A DNA stretch of 64,000 nucleotides, from NCBI RefSeq assembly GCF_022682495.2, contig NC_071387.1, positions 200,114,143 through 200,178,142 on the forward strand. Direction: 5' to 3'. The notes under the pieces are model-generated. The model did not search any database, was not told the origin of the DNA, and worked only from the letters and a program-made list of their open reading frames with translations. Source of the stretch: Desmodus rotundus. Its lineage: Eukaryota > Chordata > Mammalia > Chiroptera > Phyllostomidae. Of the stretch, positions 46,840 to 59,040 are shown one piece after another (the first letter of the stretch is position 1; each line of letters opens with the position of its first letter). Both the position numbers and the translations under genes were made by a program.

Positions 46840-47130
46840 TGCCTCAAGGCCCAGCCCTGCCCCTTGCCTATTTTTAAGTCACTCTTCTACACTCAGCTCA
46901 AGTCTTCATTGACTCCAAGTCTAATCTAGATGGTTCTTTTCTATGGCCCCTTAACATTCCATGTTTACATCCATTTTAGCAATTCTCATACTGCCTTGTG
47001 GACCCACTCTCACTCTTCAATGAAATTCTTAACACCAAAGACCTTGGCCCTCATCCTGTTCATCTCTGTATCTTTGACTCCCAACACATAGGAGAGGCTC
47101 AACAGGTGTTCACTGATTATAAGGACCCCT
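46840..47130 (+). repeat. L2 LINE 3' end relic
   Basis: 'cctatttttaagtcactcttctacactcagctcaagtc', 'aattctcatactgcc' and 'catctctgtatctttgactcccaacacataggagaggctcaacaggtgttcactga' match the L2 3' terminus order. Confidence 0.7.
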
Positions 47131-49285
47131 GAGAAGCTTCCTCCCAGAATCAGGCTCAGAGCCCTAGAAGAACCCATAATCTTAACATCAGTAAGCCTAA
47201 CTCTTAGAGACTGGAAGCAGACATTCTGTTTCTGGCATCCATCTCCTCCTCATTACCTTCCCACGGGCAAACATGCACCATTGCTCACCGTTGCAATGTC
47301 TCTAGGAGGACTTTCCACGCTCAGCACACCCCCAGGTCGGGAACTACCCCTGAGAAATATCCTCCATATTTCTGGAACTTCACAACAGACTCAATCACAT
47401 TGCCTGGGTATGTCCTTCCACTCTTTCTTTTCCTAACCCAATCACAGCCATCTTGTCCCTCTAGTCTCTGTTTTTAAAAAATACTAATGTTAATAACCTT
47501 TTGATTCTAGCATAATGTTAAGTTTACAGAAAGAGAGAGGTGAGAGGAAGGAGTCAGAACAGCTTACATTTCCAAGTCTTAAAGAGTTGTGTTTCAGAGA
47601 CACCTGCAGTTTAAAAAGTGTTTTGAATTCTCCTTTGGAACAGGTTTTCTCTGTGTAGTTTACATGGATGGCAGCGAATCATGCACCTGCTTCCCCCAGA
47701 CCCATGGAAAGCATGGTTTACCTCCAACCTGTAAGTTGTCTGGTGTTAGAGATTTTCTTAGGCTATGGGTGAGGTGCTCCTGAGTTCTGATCACAGGCTG
47801 TTTGCACAGCACGTGCTGACATTGTCTCAGAGCGCTGTTGAGCTCTTACCTTCAGTACAGTTTAAATCCCAGGAATGGGGAGGTCAGAACCTGGACCAAT
47901 CAACAGACTGGTGGGAAGTCCAGTGGCCGTTCTGACACATGACATTGAAGGCCCAGGGAAAATGCAGTGACTTCTGGTCTGGTTTCTGTTATTCTTTAGC
48001 CCTACGAGCACTAAGCAAACACAGCCTAACAAATGGGGCAAAACAGATAAAAATGAATTTTATATAGCTATTACATTAGAAGGCATTTCTGTGTGCCAGA
48101 GGCCTCTCCAAACATGCTTAGAGAAATAGATCACATCTGTGGACTATCCTGACCCTTCCCTTTTAATTCTTATTGGTGGGCTTCTCAAGTATAAAACCAA
48201 GTTTAATGAACGATTGTGTGTGTTTTTTAATGGAACATAAACAGTTTGTCAAAGCTTGAGAGTTATTTTCAAAATGAGGAAGATCAAATTTTCAAGAAAG
48301 GAAGTCGTGTGTATCATCTTCTGTCTGACTTTTAGTGTGCTTAGGTGGGGGCACCACTGGCTGACTAAAAAAGAGAGAGAGAAATCCGTGTCAGGCTTAA
48401 AAAGTCTATCACGATGCAGCCACACATACTGATTTTGGAAGCAATAACGCCCCAGGAAACATTACTCTAAGTGAAGCTTCTATAGTTATGAAGTCATTTT
48501 ATCCATGGACGGATTTACCTTCGAACAAGAAAAGCCCAGCAGGCATGTAAACGGATGAAAACAAAGTCACTATGGCAAGCTCGTTTGTGAGAGACACAAC
48601 GCCGCCCCTAGATTCCAAAGCTGTGTGTCCCTTTGGCCGATTGAGGAGAAGGGGGTGGGGGTAGGGTGGGGGCGCAGAGGGGTGGGAATGGAGGACATCT
48701 ATAAAAGTGTCAACAGCAAAAGTTTGTGTCCCTCTTCATCCATGTCCTTGCCCTGTGTCCTTGGCTTGTCACTTCACCTTTTTCAGCCTGCTTCCTTCTT
48801 TGTAAAATAAAATGTTGGCTCCTACCACCTCTGAAAAGTCTGTAATACATTTTCCAGTTGTTGAGAAACAACCTGGGGATGTCATGGAAGGGCTCCCGCG
48901 GTTCAGTTAGCAGGTCTCACAGAGCCTTCGCTCTTAACGTGGCAGTCAAGAAACTACGTTGATACCGCAGTTCGAGGGTTGTTGAAGCAAGGGAGCTCAA
49001 CCAGTACTTTTCAGACCCAACAGAGAAAAACTTGTAAACAAGTCAACATGTGCATTTATGATGAGAAAAATAAGTACGAAGGGCATGGGGAAACACAGGT
49101 TTCTGGCCAGTGCACTCTCTCTGTCGGACATCTCCGGGGCTCCAAATTACAGTCAGAAAACTGAGTACTTTTGGACCCGGACCCCAGCATCTTAGACAGT
49201 CTTGAGAATTCTTCCTCCGGTTCATAGTGGAGCCTGTTGGCTTTCTAATTCAGAAGATAAAAGGTTTCTTTAGTGATCAGATGAT
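47131..49285. other. Repeat-poor unique sequence
   Basis: No exon, RNA gene or repeat was recognised in this 2.1-kb stretch. It includes a G-rich patch at 48,649-48,682. Confidence 0.4.
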
Positions 49286-49289
49286 TATC

Positions 49290-49352
49290 TCTCCCTCTCT
49301 CTCCCTCTCTCTCCCTCTCTCTCCCTCTCTCTCCCTCTCTCTCTCTGTCTCT
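49290..49352. repeat. CTCTCTCC-type tandem repeat
   Basis: An 8-bp unit of the form CTCTCTCC is repeated about seven times without visible interruption. The strand bias, all pyrimidine on the plus strand, makes triplex or slipped structures possible. Confidence 0.93.
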
Positions 49353-50370
49353 GCTGAACTGCTTTGCTGGGCAACGCTATCAGGCTTTTGTTTTTGTTTT
49401 TGTTTTTGATTTTTCAGAAAACAGTAAGTGGAGAGGGACAGAGAGAGAGGGACTTCAAAGGAGTGAGTTGCCTATTAACAAGCTTTTCCAAGAGCGGCTA
49501 CAGTGTGATTGATTAGGTTTCCAGATTTTGATTACTAAGATGGTGTGTCTTGCCAACCTGAATTGCGTTCCAGTTACCTTGGATGGTTGAATTCTTCTCA
49601 GATCACACATTTAGAAACAAGCTCCTCATTTCTTCTCAGATGTCATCTCATGCATCATACATGGTATTTACTAGTTTAAGAGGGTAGCCTTATTCAAAAT
49701 CCCCATGGAAACCCTTTCACTTTAAAGTCAAGTTGGAAAGACCTGGCTATTCAGGGCTGATCAAAGAAAATGGCAGTTTGAGACAGACTGGGGACCCTCT
49801 GAGGCAGTGGTCCGTGTTCCACGTGCAGGTTGCTGAGTGTCAGCTACTGAGATTGTGACTCAGGAGGAATCTCAAGTGTTCCCAGATGATTTTAATATGG
49901 TGGTCAACAGAACTCTCCTCTCCTAAGGTCTCTTAGTTGCACGGATTTTGATTTATTTATTTGGGGAACAAATCCAAGTTTTTGAAAAAAAAAAAGGCCT
50001 CCAAGTGAAGGTTAAGTTGACAGTCTGGAAGAACCTTAGAATAAAAATCTAAGGTGCTGAGTGGGCCCTGCTGAGATTTTAGAAACAGAGGGCCTGCCAC
50101 AGAGATGAGCAAACCACTCAACAGCCACCTCAGCCACCAATGGCATTCGGCTCTGAAAAGTCTCTGTAGATTAGTCTATTCTATTAAAGTTAAAATAGTG
50201 GGGGAGAGGCTCCCCACCACCCTCATACAAGTACATAAAATGCAACCTTGGGTCTTACTTTTCTTTTCTTGGCACTAGGTCAGTATAAGAACTCCACAAA
50301 TAATTGATGGGTAAACAAACAAATTAATAATACAGTATTGGAATTTTCTGTTTTCTCTCCTGTGACACCA
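49353..50370. other. Mostly unique sequence
   Basis: A TTTTTG microsatellite lies at 49,387-49,408. The part at 49,803-49,915 resembles a hAT MER20-like relic ('ctactgagattgtgactcaggaggaatctcaag'), at low confidence. The A run at 49,985-49,996 is unremarkable. Confidence 0.4.
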
Positions 50371-50371
50371 T

Positions 50372-50500
50372 CAGATTTTGAGTTCCAGGAAAGCTGGGAC
50401 CATGTGTGACTCGTTTGTCATCGTACTCCTAAGACCCTGCAAAATGACGTAGTGTTACTTTTTCAAACACTCATTGAATACACAAGTGAAAACTAGAAAT
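50372..50500 (+). repeat. L2 LINE 3' end relic
   Basis: 'gattttgagttccaggaaagctgggaccatgtgtgactcgtttgtcatcgtactcctaagacc...ttgaatacacaagtgaa' is the final 130 bp of the L2 consensus. Confidence 0.7.
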
Positions 50501-51225
50501 GAAAACAGAGACTATGCAAATAATCGCGCCATTGGGAAACTGAAATTATTCACCAGGAACTCCAATTTATTCTATGCACAAATACAACTCAGTATTTTCC
50601 TTTTACATTATGTTTTTCTGTCAAGAACCAGAGTGATTGCCTTGTTGGTACTGATCTAACACTGTATATGTTCGTAGCTGGGGGGAGGAGCGAAGTTGTA
50701 GCCACAGAACAAGGACTTCTGAGGAAGAATTTGAGAAAACAGAATTAAAAGCTTCTCTTTGAAACATCAGGCAATTGCCACTGAACAGCATATGCACACA
50801 GGGCTGATTACAAAAGAGATAATTAAGAAAAACTCTTATTAGTATAGTGACAAATCCTCACAATGATAGCTTTGTTTATTTAGAGCTCTGGGCACCACTG
50901 AAAATACTGGGCATGATGAAGAATACGGGAGACAGCTTCCCTGTTCTCAGTGCTGTTCCCTCTTCTGGGCACCTTCTCCTCGGTGTCTTGCACCCAGTGG
51001 GTGCACCATACCTATCTGAGGACCTGTCACCTGAGAGGTGTGTTTCCACGAAGCAAACAGGAGTCATCCAACACCCAGCTGTAGGAATTACAACCCTACT
51101 GGATCTTATATATGGCATGAGAAAGCTGGTATGTGCCCCTGGGCCCTAGGACCACCCAAGAGCTAACGTTAAGAGAGTGTTTTCATATTTCCATGGGTTT
51201 CTCTTCTTATATAATGGACAAGTCA
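50501..51225. other. Unique sequence, no gene seen
   Basis: Overlapping frames at 50,847-51,149 (plus) and 50,876-51,118 (minus) lack motifs. No repeat was recognised. Confidence 0.4.
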
Positions 51226-51760
51226 TATTAGCCTCCTACTGATGCTGTAACAAATGACTACAAACTTAGTGGCTTAAAAACAGCACAAATTTATTATCTT
51301 ATGGTTTGGAAGGGGGAAGTCCAAAATGGACCTCACTGGGCTAAAACCAAGGTGTAGGTAGAACTGTAGAACTATGCTCCTTTCTGAAGGCTCTAGGGAA
51401 GAATCCATTTCCTTGACGTTTCCAGCTTCTCAAGGCTGCCACATTCCTTGGCTCATTGTCTCCTTCTTGCTTCTTCAAAGCCAGCACCAGCAGGTCAACT
51501 TCCCACAGCACATCTCTCTGACCCCTCGTCTGTCTGTCGTTACCTCTCTCTGACTCACTTGCCTTCCTCTTTCACTTTTAAGGATAATATTGGTTCCAAA
51601 TGACAGGCCAGGATAATTTTCCTTTCTTACAAGCAGCTTATCATAAACTTACTTCCATCTGGACCCTTAAATCTCCTTTTCCTTGTTCATGTGCATGCTG
51701 CTCAGGTTCCGAGGATGAAGACCCATCTTTGGGGCCATGATTCCACTACCGAGCAGGTCT
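51226..51760 (-). mobile_element. MLT1-type MaLR solo LTR
   Basis: The plus strand reads 'tactgatgctgtaacaaatgactacaaacttagtggcttaaaaacagcacaaatttattatct', 'ggaagtccaaaatggacctc', 'gctctagggaagaatccatttccttgac' and ends near 'catgattccactaccgagcag'. This is the reverse complement of an MLT1 LTR, longer than usual and diverged at the far end. Confidence 0.78.
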
Positions 51761-52074
51761 AAGGTTCAGAGTAATCGGGATAGTGATATCTGATTTTAGG
51801 CTTACCTCACTCCTGGATATGGACTAATATGCCAAATAAACAGTATACAAATAAAAATTTAAAAAGTAATCTTTAGATTCTGTCACCGAAATACAACTTG
51901 TGTCTAACTGCCTTCTCTAAGAACATCTAACTTTGGAAGGAAGCACAGAGTTTGGAGCTCTCAGCCAATGACGAACTGCAGAGTGCTGCTCATTGTATGT
52001 GAACTACCCCAGCGTCAGTCTGTTTCAGATAGGTTGCTCTCGTACTGCTGCAGGACTCCCCAGGTTAACTAGGA

Positions 52075-52252
52075 CAGTGGCAATGAACCCTGGCTGCATA
52101 TCAGAATCACATGAAAGGCTTTCAGCAACCTGGATGCACAGACCATGCCTGAGAATAATGAAAACCCAATATGCAGGGGGTGTGACCTAGGTGTAAATAT
52201 TTGTTAAAGCTCCCAGATAATTCTATAATGCAGCCAGGAATAAGAAGCTGCT
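52075..52252. mobile_element. MER5A nonautonomous hAT transposon
   Basis: It starts CAGTGGCAATGAACCCTGGC and ends GCAGCCAGGAATAAGAAGCT, an inverted pair matching the MER5A ends. The interior 'atatcagaatcacatgaaagg' and 'aaagctcccagataattct' agrees. The 178 bp is close to the full length of the family. Confidence 0.85.
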
Positions 52253-52665
52253 CTGTAGGCAAATACATGGGAGTTGGTGTATGTCTGTGAAGTTCTAATA
52301 AAGCAGACAGAACCATTGGCACTAATGGACCTCGGAAAGTTTAAATTAGCCTTCGTCTTAGCCCTTTCAAATTTTCCATCCTGTCAACAGTGCCTATTCT
52401 CATTTAGATTTTTGTCTTTTCATGCTTCCAAGCAGTTTCAACCAGTTTCCTTACAAGACAATTTCCCGTGAATATACTTTTTCTTAAATTACTGGAATGA
52501 TTCCTTTAATAACACTTTCTCTAAACAATCTTCTAGAAAACCTGTAAGAGGGATCACTATTTCCCATGCGTGACAGATTTTCAATTCATCTTCCTCCTTG
52601 TTTCAATACTATAGGAACATACACATTTTGATCCTGTAAGAGCTTTCTGTGTTTCTCATCGAAAT

Positions 52666-52823
52666 CTTCTCAAAGCATGAGACCGACCCCAGTTTCATAG
52701 AAATCCTGGAGAGCACAGGTCCTTGGGCCCCACCTCAGACTCTCTGAATCAGAATCCCTGCGAGTGGGGCCTAGAAATCTGCAACTCTTACAAGCATCCC
52801 GGGCAGTGTTTTGCCAAGCACTG
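52666..52823. mobile_element. MER20-like nonautonomous hAT relic
   Basis: 'cttgggccccacctcagactctctgaatcagaatccctgcgagtggggcctagaaatctgcaactcttacaagcatcccgggc' follows the interior of MER20-type elements. The ends are poorly preserved. Confidence 0.65.
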
Positions 52824-52829
52824 AGTCTG

Positions 52830-54640
52830 CAGGCTTTCCCTCAAAGGGCTTCCATCTTTGTGATAATCTCTGAGAGCCTAGGAACGGGGCCGGGTTCTCT
52901 GGGTTTGTACTGACGCAATAATTGCTTTTAGAAGATCAGCCTTTAGCATTTTCTTGCTGCGGATGTTTTTTTACGATATGGATTTATCAAGCCCCCAAAT
53001 TTCCATCCATGGAATTTTCACGGGGACTATAGACTTGCATCGTCTGTTACTATAATAGATAAGTGGGCCCAAACTGAACCCTGATGAATGATAATACAGG
53101 TAAAATAAAACAACAAAAAACCCTGGAAAATCATGCACAGTAGATAGACTATTAATAGTTGGCCTTATGAGGCAGGGGCCAGAAACAAAAAATAAAGTCC
53201 GTTAATTCTGGATGGAGGAAACTAAGAGAACCCAGGAGCAAGAGCTTATTGTCCTACCACTGCAGAGGAAACGAGGGCAAGCTGGGAATGGCATCCCTTA
53301 TTGCGTATTCCACAAAGCCATGTGAAAAATTAGTTGAAACAAAGGAAAAGTCCTGAAACACACAGCTAGAGGCAAAAACAAACCTTTTAAAAACAAAAAC
53401 AAAAGCAAGTACACTCTGCTAACCAAATAAAACCGCATGACTGCTTTGGATTTTACGGCTTTTAGAATACGTTAATCATTGTGTGTGTGTTTTAAATTAT
53501 GTGAATATGTGTTGTGGTCTGGGATTAAAAATAAATAAAGTGCGTAGCCAACTTAAAAATGAAGTGGAGCGTAGGCTAAATAGTGAACTGGAGTTACCGA
53601 GAAGACATGAAACAGAACCCTGGAAGTGGAGATAAAGAAACATGGAAACATTGCATTTGAAAGAGAAATTTGTGAGCAAGTACAAATAAATAACTTCTCT
53701 TTTGTGTACTCAAGACAGGAATAAATTTTTATTAAATTCTCAAATGTTAATTCAAATAGTCTTTTATATTTTTTAAAAGCTAAGCTTAAGACAAAAAAAA
53801 AAAAGCAGAGGGTAGGCAACATGATTCCAAATGCTGACATATAATACAAATAAGTTTCCAGGAAGAAAAGTGTAACTTTGGGGACAGACTGTGTGGAAAG
53901 TCTCAGAAGCTTGTGAGGCTCGTGAACAAGAATAAAACCCTAGTAATTAATGTGTGAGTTTCATATAGAACAAGGAAACTTCACAATTCTGTATGGCTGC
54001 GAATTCCATACTCAGGGACCCTCAGCTGAGCACCTTCAAAACCAACAATGAATTATTGAAAGCTAAGTATTTCCAGAAAGGGAGGAAAGACGAACTAATG
54101 GAAACTAGTCTGTGGCATGAACGGAAGTGATGATTTAGAAAAGCTTTTACTTAAGTGGTTTTGTGATAATCCCAAGTCCAAATGCAGCTTTCCACAGTCT
54201 GTTCTACAGATCTGAGGGAAAGAGACAAGCAGAACAAAAAGGAAGCAAGTCCAGGCAATAGGTGATCAAAACTAGGATTGTAAAACGAAGCTAGTTTGCC
54301 AATGGATTAAAACATGGTGCAAAGTTCTCACAAGTTTCCATGCTTTTCCTCCTCCACAACAAGAAATTCTTAGTATTTGTGTGGATCAACAATGTTCACA
54401 ATCAACACTGGAAATGCTCAGAATGTGCTGGAAAGATACACAAGAAAGTAGCCCCAGTGACTTTCCTGGATAGAGGAACTACAGCACGGGAGGTGAGAGG
54501 CAGGCAGAAGTTCCTTTCTCTCTGAAATGCCTTCACGGTTGCCACATTTTCTCCACACTATCTCTCCGCAAGAACTGAGGCCTCCCTCACCTCTACCTTT
54601 GCTTCATCTTGAGAGCCGTTTTGGTCTGCAGAACACTGCC
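52830..54640. other. Repeat-poor unique sequence
   Basis: No exon, RNA gene or transposon was recognised in 1.8 kb. An A run lies at 53,792-53,803. Confidence 0.4.
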
Positions 54641-54644
54641 TGAG

Positions 54645-54900
54645 ATGTATATTGCTGCGTAAGAAATTACCTCCAAACTTAGAGGCATTTGTTACCTCGC
54701 AGTTTCTGACGGGGGGTGGTTCTAGCTCAGAGGCTCCCAGGAGGTTGCACTGGAGGTGTGGCCTGCAGTCTTCTGAAGGCTTGACTGGCCTGCAGGTCCT
54801 TTCATAAGTTCACCCACATGGTTGTTGGATGGAGGTCTCGGGTCCCTGTGGACCTCTCTATGGTGTGACTGACTGCATGGCTTCTCCCCTAGCGAGTGAC
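54645..54900. repeat. Ancient LTR-like repeat, cut by a mariner
   Basis: 'attgctgcgtaagaaattacctccaaacttagaggcatttgttacctcgcagtttctg', 'tgcagtcttctgaaggcttgactgg' and 'aagttcacccacatggttgttgg' follow a familiar mammalian repeat consensus. The text stops at the mariner edge. Its continuation beyond 55,546 is too diverged to place. Confidence 0.55.
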
Positions 54901-54901
54901 A

Positions 54902-55544
54902 CAAGGTCTGTCCAGAAAAAGTCCATCCACTGTTAATATAACAAGAACTATTTGCACGACATTGGCAGCCAAGGAGAGTGGACTGTAAGGCGCATGTGTG
55001 AACAAAGAAGACTTCACTGTACTAGTCAGTGGGGGCAGTAGATGTCATTGAGTGAGTGTGTGTACTGTGTGGCCGTGGCATTTAAAAATGACTGAGCCAG
55101 TAGAGCAAGAAATCTGCATCAAATTTTGCGTTAAGCTTCAATATTCTTCCATGGAAACTATTCAGATGATTCAGAAGGCCGCAGTTATGGGCAAACTGGT
55201 CATCACCATGACAATATGCCCGTTCATGCATCCCATCTCCTGCAGAGTTTTTTGGTGAAAAAAAAATCACTCAGGTGACTCAGCCCCACTAAAGCCCAGA
55301 TTTGGCGCTCTGTGACTTGTGGCTTTTCCCAAAACTAAAATCACCTTTGAAAGGGAAGAAATTTCAGACCATGGATGAGATTCAGGAAAATATGACAGGG
55401 CAGCTGATGGCAATTGGGAGACCTGTGTGAGGTCCCAAGGTGCCTGCTTTGAAGGGGACTGAGGTGTTCTATGTACAATGTTTCTCGTATCTTTTTCAAT
55501 AAACGTCTCCATGACATGACTGGATACTTTCTGGACAGACCTCG
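54902..55544 (+). mobile_element. Mariner-type transposon family B, internally deleted, copy 2
   Basis: The left inverted repeat AGGTCTGTCCAGAAA (54,904-54,918) is perfectly complementary to TTTCTGGACAGACCT (55,528-55,542). The target TA survives on the right (55,545-55,546) and is CA on the left, one transition away. The coding part starts ATGACTGAGCCAGTAGAGCA and jumps, as in copy 1, to the C-terminal transposase region. Frameshifts and stops are present. Confidence 0.9.
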
Positions 55545-55546
55545 TA

Positions 55547-57450
55547 TATCTCAGAGGACAAAAGAGTGGGCAACACAGGCACAAGCCATGTCCTCTCGGA
55601 TCATCTAACCCCAGGAGGAGTGCCCCCCCACCCCTGTCATAGCCTCCTGCTCCCACAGACTGACTCTGGTGTGACGTGGAGCAGACAACAAACGGCTGTG
55701 AGCACTGGGGGGGGCTGTCACCGGGCGCCACCTCCTGCACACCGCCTTCGACACTCTGTGTTCTGCACAGGTCTTGGGAACAGGACCCAAAGCATATGAT
55801 CCTTTTACTTATTCATTTATTTATCTGTCTGTTTGTTTGTTTATTTTTATAAATGACTTAGAAGTTCTGGGAACCTTCCCTTCTCTCTTGGTTCTCTTCC
55901 TAGATGTACAGTCTTCATTTAGAGGGGAAGCACAGTCTGATCCCATGTGCATTGGGCTGAAATAAGAGACCATGCAGGACATCAAAGGATAATCCAAAGA
56001 ATGATTCAGGCTAAAAAAAATGTCAAGGAATAGTATAATGGACAGTTTAACAAAATAAGATTGTTTTGTTTTGTTTTATTTTAAGATGTCCTTTCTCATA
56101 TTTTGAGGAAATCTCCTGTCATGGCCTCCTATACCTGGATGGTTTTCAAGAGCCAGGTCTAGGTATCTGGACAAATTATTATTGCCTACTGATACCCATG
56201 CACGGGGCTTCTGGGGACACGCTGTCTTAGCCACGGAAAACCTTCTCTGCAAAAGCAGCAGAATTAGATCCGCTTTGGTCATAACCAAACTGGCACCAAA
56301 TGCCAGTGCTGACAGCATTTTGAACCATTTTAGAAGCCACAAAAGTGCCTGTGAGACATAGAATAATTTGCACTTGCACAACTGTCAAAATATCAATCAA
56401 ATTCCTTTCATCTAGTGAAGTGCCTTGGTTTTTTCAGTGTCTGGTGCATTTGTCTTCATTGTCCTTCCACAGCTCCTCTGTGTCTCATGATGGAGGTTTA
56501 TTTGAAGTAGAAAAGCAAACAAACAAATAAACAAACAAAAACATGTCATTCCATAGGTTCCAGAAACGGCACAGTCATACACTAGATTGCATTGAAAAAT
56601 GTGTATTTTTAAAAAATTCTATAACAACAGCCAAGGTATTAAATCCTGTTTAAAAGAAGAGGAGAAGAAGGTTTATTTAAGCAAAAGAAGTTACTCTGGG
56701 TACCCAGCTTACAGTAGACAAGGAGGGACTGGCTGTTCCTGCCGTATATTAGATCAGCCTGAACTAACAGGATGCTGATGGAATGAGCGCAACTGTTTTC
56801 AGTCCGAAGTGCCTGTTATTGAAGGAGCGTATCTGCTCCTTAGTAGAATGGCCTCACATTTTAAAAGCCCTTTTATCTTTTTAAAGCACTTTAAAATTAA
56901 TGGTCATTTCATCCACTCAACCATCCAGGAAGTCTACACTTAGAGCTAATTTTTCTGTCTTTCATGGTTCCCATGACCCAGAAGCCTTTCAAATGACCTT
57001 TTCTGCCTAGGTCACTGGGCCATGTCCATTCATGAGACTCAGGAGCTGCTCTTCTCTGTCCTCCTGCCTGAATGAACTCAAAGCCTTTGCCATTTGACTC
57101 TTGCTTAGGTGTTGCCCCTGAATATTTTTTTTTTGTCTGTAATTCTTTCTTCTCTGGTCATTTTCAGAACTTGAAATGAACTTAAGCTAACCCTGCTGTG
57201 TTATCAGTGAGCAAAACCAATAAATGATGCCCCAGAGAAATTAAATGAGTTATCTGGAGGCATAGATACCAGGGTCCAAAACATTGCATCTGTTACATTG
57301 CTTCTTACTGTTAAAATAATGATCCAATCTGAGTTTATGTTTACCCAATAAACCTTTATTCATCCTCTCAGAGCCACCAGGTTCTCTGTTATGGTATGGA
57401 AAAACTAAGATTAATTACCCTGTCAAAAATATACTATCTAATATTGATCG
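55547..57450. other. Mostly unique sequence
   Basis: Low-complexity T/A tetranucleotides lie at 55,806-55,850 and a G run at 55,708-55,715. A minus-strand frame (56,076-56,381) begins after a possible acceptor but lacks a convincing donor. No repeat was recognised otherwise. Confidence 0.4.
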
Positions 57451-57454
57451 AGTA

Positions 57455-57660
57455 ATCATTCTGTACCAGAGAGTACATTACATGCATTATCTCATTTAAC
57501 TCTTACAAAAACATTATGAGATGAGTGACTTTATTATCTCATTTTTCAGTTGAAGAAACTGAGGCACAGAAGAACTAAGTTTCTTGCCCAAACTCACACA
57601 GCTGTTATGATATATATAGGTGGGACCCGAGCCTTCCACCCATGTGTTCTCTGCCACTGT
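57455..57660 (-). repeat. MIR SINE relic
   Basis: 'cattatctcatttaactcttacaaaaacattatgagatgag', 'cagttgaagaaactgaggcacagaag' and 'ttgcccaaactcacacagctg' are the reverse complement of MIR in order. Confidence 0.85.
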
Positions 57661-58499
57661 GCCACATTGTAAGGACAAAGCATAAGCTAGCTTTTGCTCT
57701 CTACCAAAAATATTGAATAAGTCCAAAGCGAATCGTTTGGGCCACCTACACAGCCTCTAGGGTGGAATGAGGGGCAAGGGAGGTGCTTACAGTATGACAC
57801 AGCTGTTTGCTTCAGTTGGGTGATGAGGACTGTGGAGAAAAGAGTCTTTCCTGGGTCAGAGGCAACATGCTTTTCTCTCACCAAAAAAAAAAAAAAAAAA
57901 AGAGAGAGAACAAAGAGAGGGGGTCAGTTTGGAGATGACATGGCTGCATCTGAGATGAGAGTGGCCTTCCTATGGCCATTAGGCCCTGCTCAGGAACTGA
58001 GCTCTCGCCTGCCTCCACTCTAGACATCACCTGGGTTTTCTTTGGAATGTGCATGCATTTCATAAGGTGTACACATACATAATAGTAAGAAGAACAGGAG
58101 ATTTATAGAAACTTATTTGTATGTATAATTTACATTAATGGCACACTATCATTTCTGCAGTATGAGTATAAATATACCTGTATACATTTTTCCTATTCTA
58201 TATAAATTATCTTTTTCCTATAAGCTTATACTGACTCAAATACAAGCTCATGGAAGTAAAGACTTTATCTGTATCATTGACCAGTATGTTTTCGAAATAA
58301 TTTTGCTCAATAATTTTTAAAAAATGCAAGGAGGTTGACTATGATTCCATCTGTCCTTAACAACAGATGTTTCTTGGGTCAATACACCTAAACCACTCAC
58401 TGGTCAGGGCAACCTCGTGGAAGGGACATCTGGCAATACTTCAGATTGATAAAGTAGGTTGTGCATTCCAGAAGACATTACCAGCCTTTGGCTTCAGCT
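57661..58499. other. Unique sequence with an A run
   Basis: An uninterrupted run of 19 A (57,882-57,900) followed by AGAGAGAGAA lies here. It may be the tail of an unrecognised short retroposon. No gene seen. Confidence 0.4.
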
Positions 58500-58680
58500 G
58501 ATTTGACAACAATCCTGAACAAAAGGTATTACTCTGCTCACTGGATGGGGAAGGAAACTAAAGCACAGAGGGCTTGAGTGACTAGTTTAAATGCATAGAG
58601 CTGGCAAACCGCAGAATCTGGGTGAGTAGCAGGGCTCCTAACCCCACTCTTTCCACAGCTTGCTGTGGCGTACAATGAAA
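58500..58680 (-). repeat. MIR SINE relic
   Basis: 'ggggaaggaaactaaagcacagagggcttgagtgactagtttaaatgcatagagctggcaaacc' is a diverged reverse complement of the MIR core. Confidence 0.6.
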
Positions 58681-58734
58681 TGGCGGATGACTGACCATCA
58701 CCAAAACAAGCACGAACAAGAAATTCATGAGTTT

Positions 58735-59040
58735 TTATAGCTACGTTGTCAATGATTTAGAACCAAAAGATAAAGCACTATGGCATATTTGCCATTCAGA
58801 ATTAAGCACAGAAATATGAGGGGGGAAAACCAAGATTAAATAAAACAGCACATTTGCTAATTCAAATCCTGACAATGAATGATGAGCGATTAATAAACTA
58901 GCAAAATATAGTGAGAATTCCCAGGATGTAATACATAAAAGCCCCACAGAACTAGCATGCTAATTAAAAAGTCATGAGCAGCTCAGCCAGTTTCACAGCA
59001 TTAATTCCTTTTGTAAATGATTAAAATGTCTCAAGTGTGA
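58735..59040. promoter_or_regulatory. Candidate conserved noncoding element
   Basis: This repeat-free, AT-rich block has many homeodomain-type TAAT or ATTA cores, including GCTAATTC, GCGATTAATAAAC, GCTAATTAAAAAG and GCATTAATTCC. Its texture resembles vertebrate developmental enhancers. No protein frame fits. The call is by appearance alone and needs alignment to other mammals. Confidence 0.3.

Noticed and set aside
55267..55740. 157-codon minus-strand frame
   Set aside because: It runs antisense through the end of the family B mariner into unrelated flanking DNA, with no motif.
56076..56381. Minus-strand exon starting after the acceptor at 56,349
   Set aside because: Two frames are open at once, the polypyrimidine tract is weak and no good donor was found. 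It was left as unannotated sequence.
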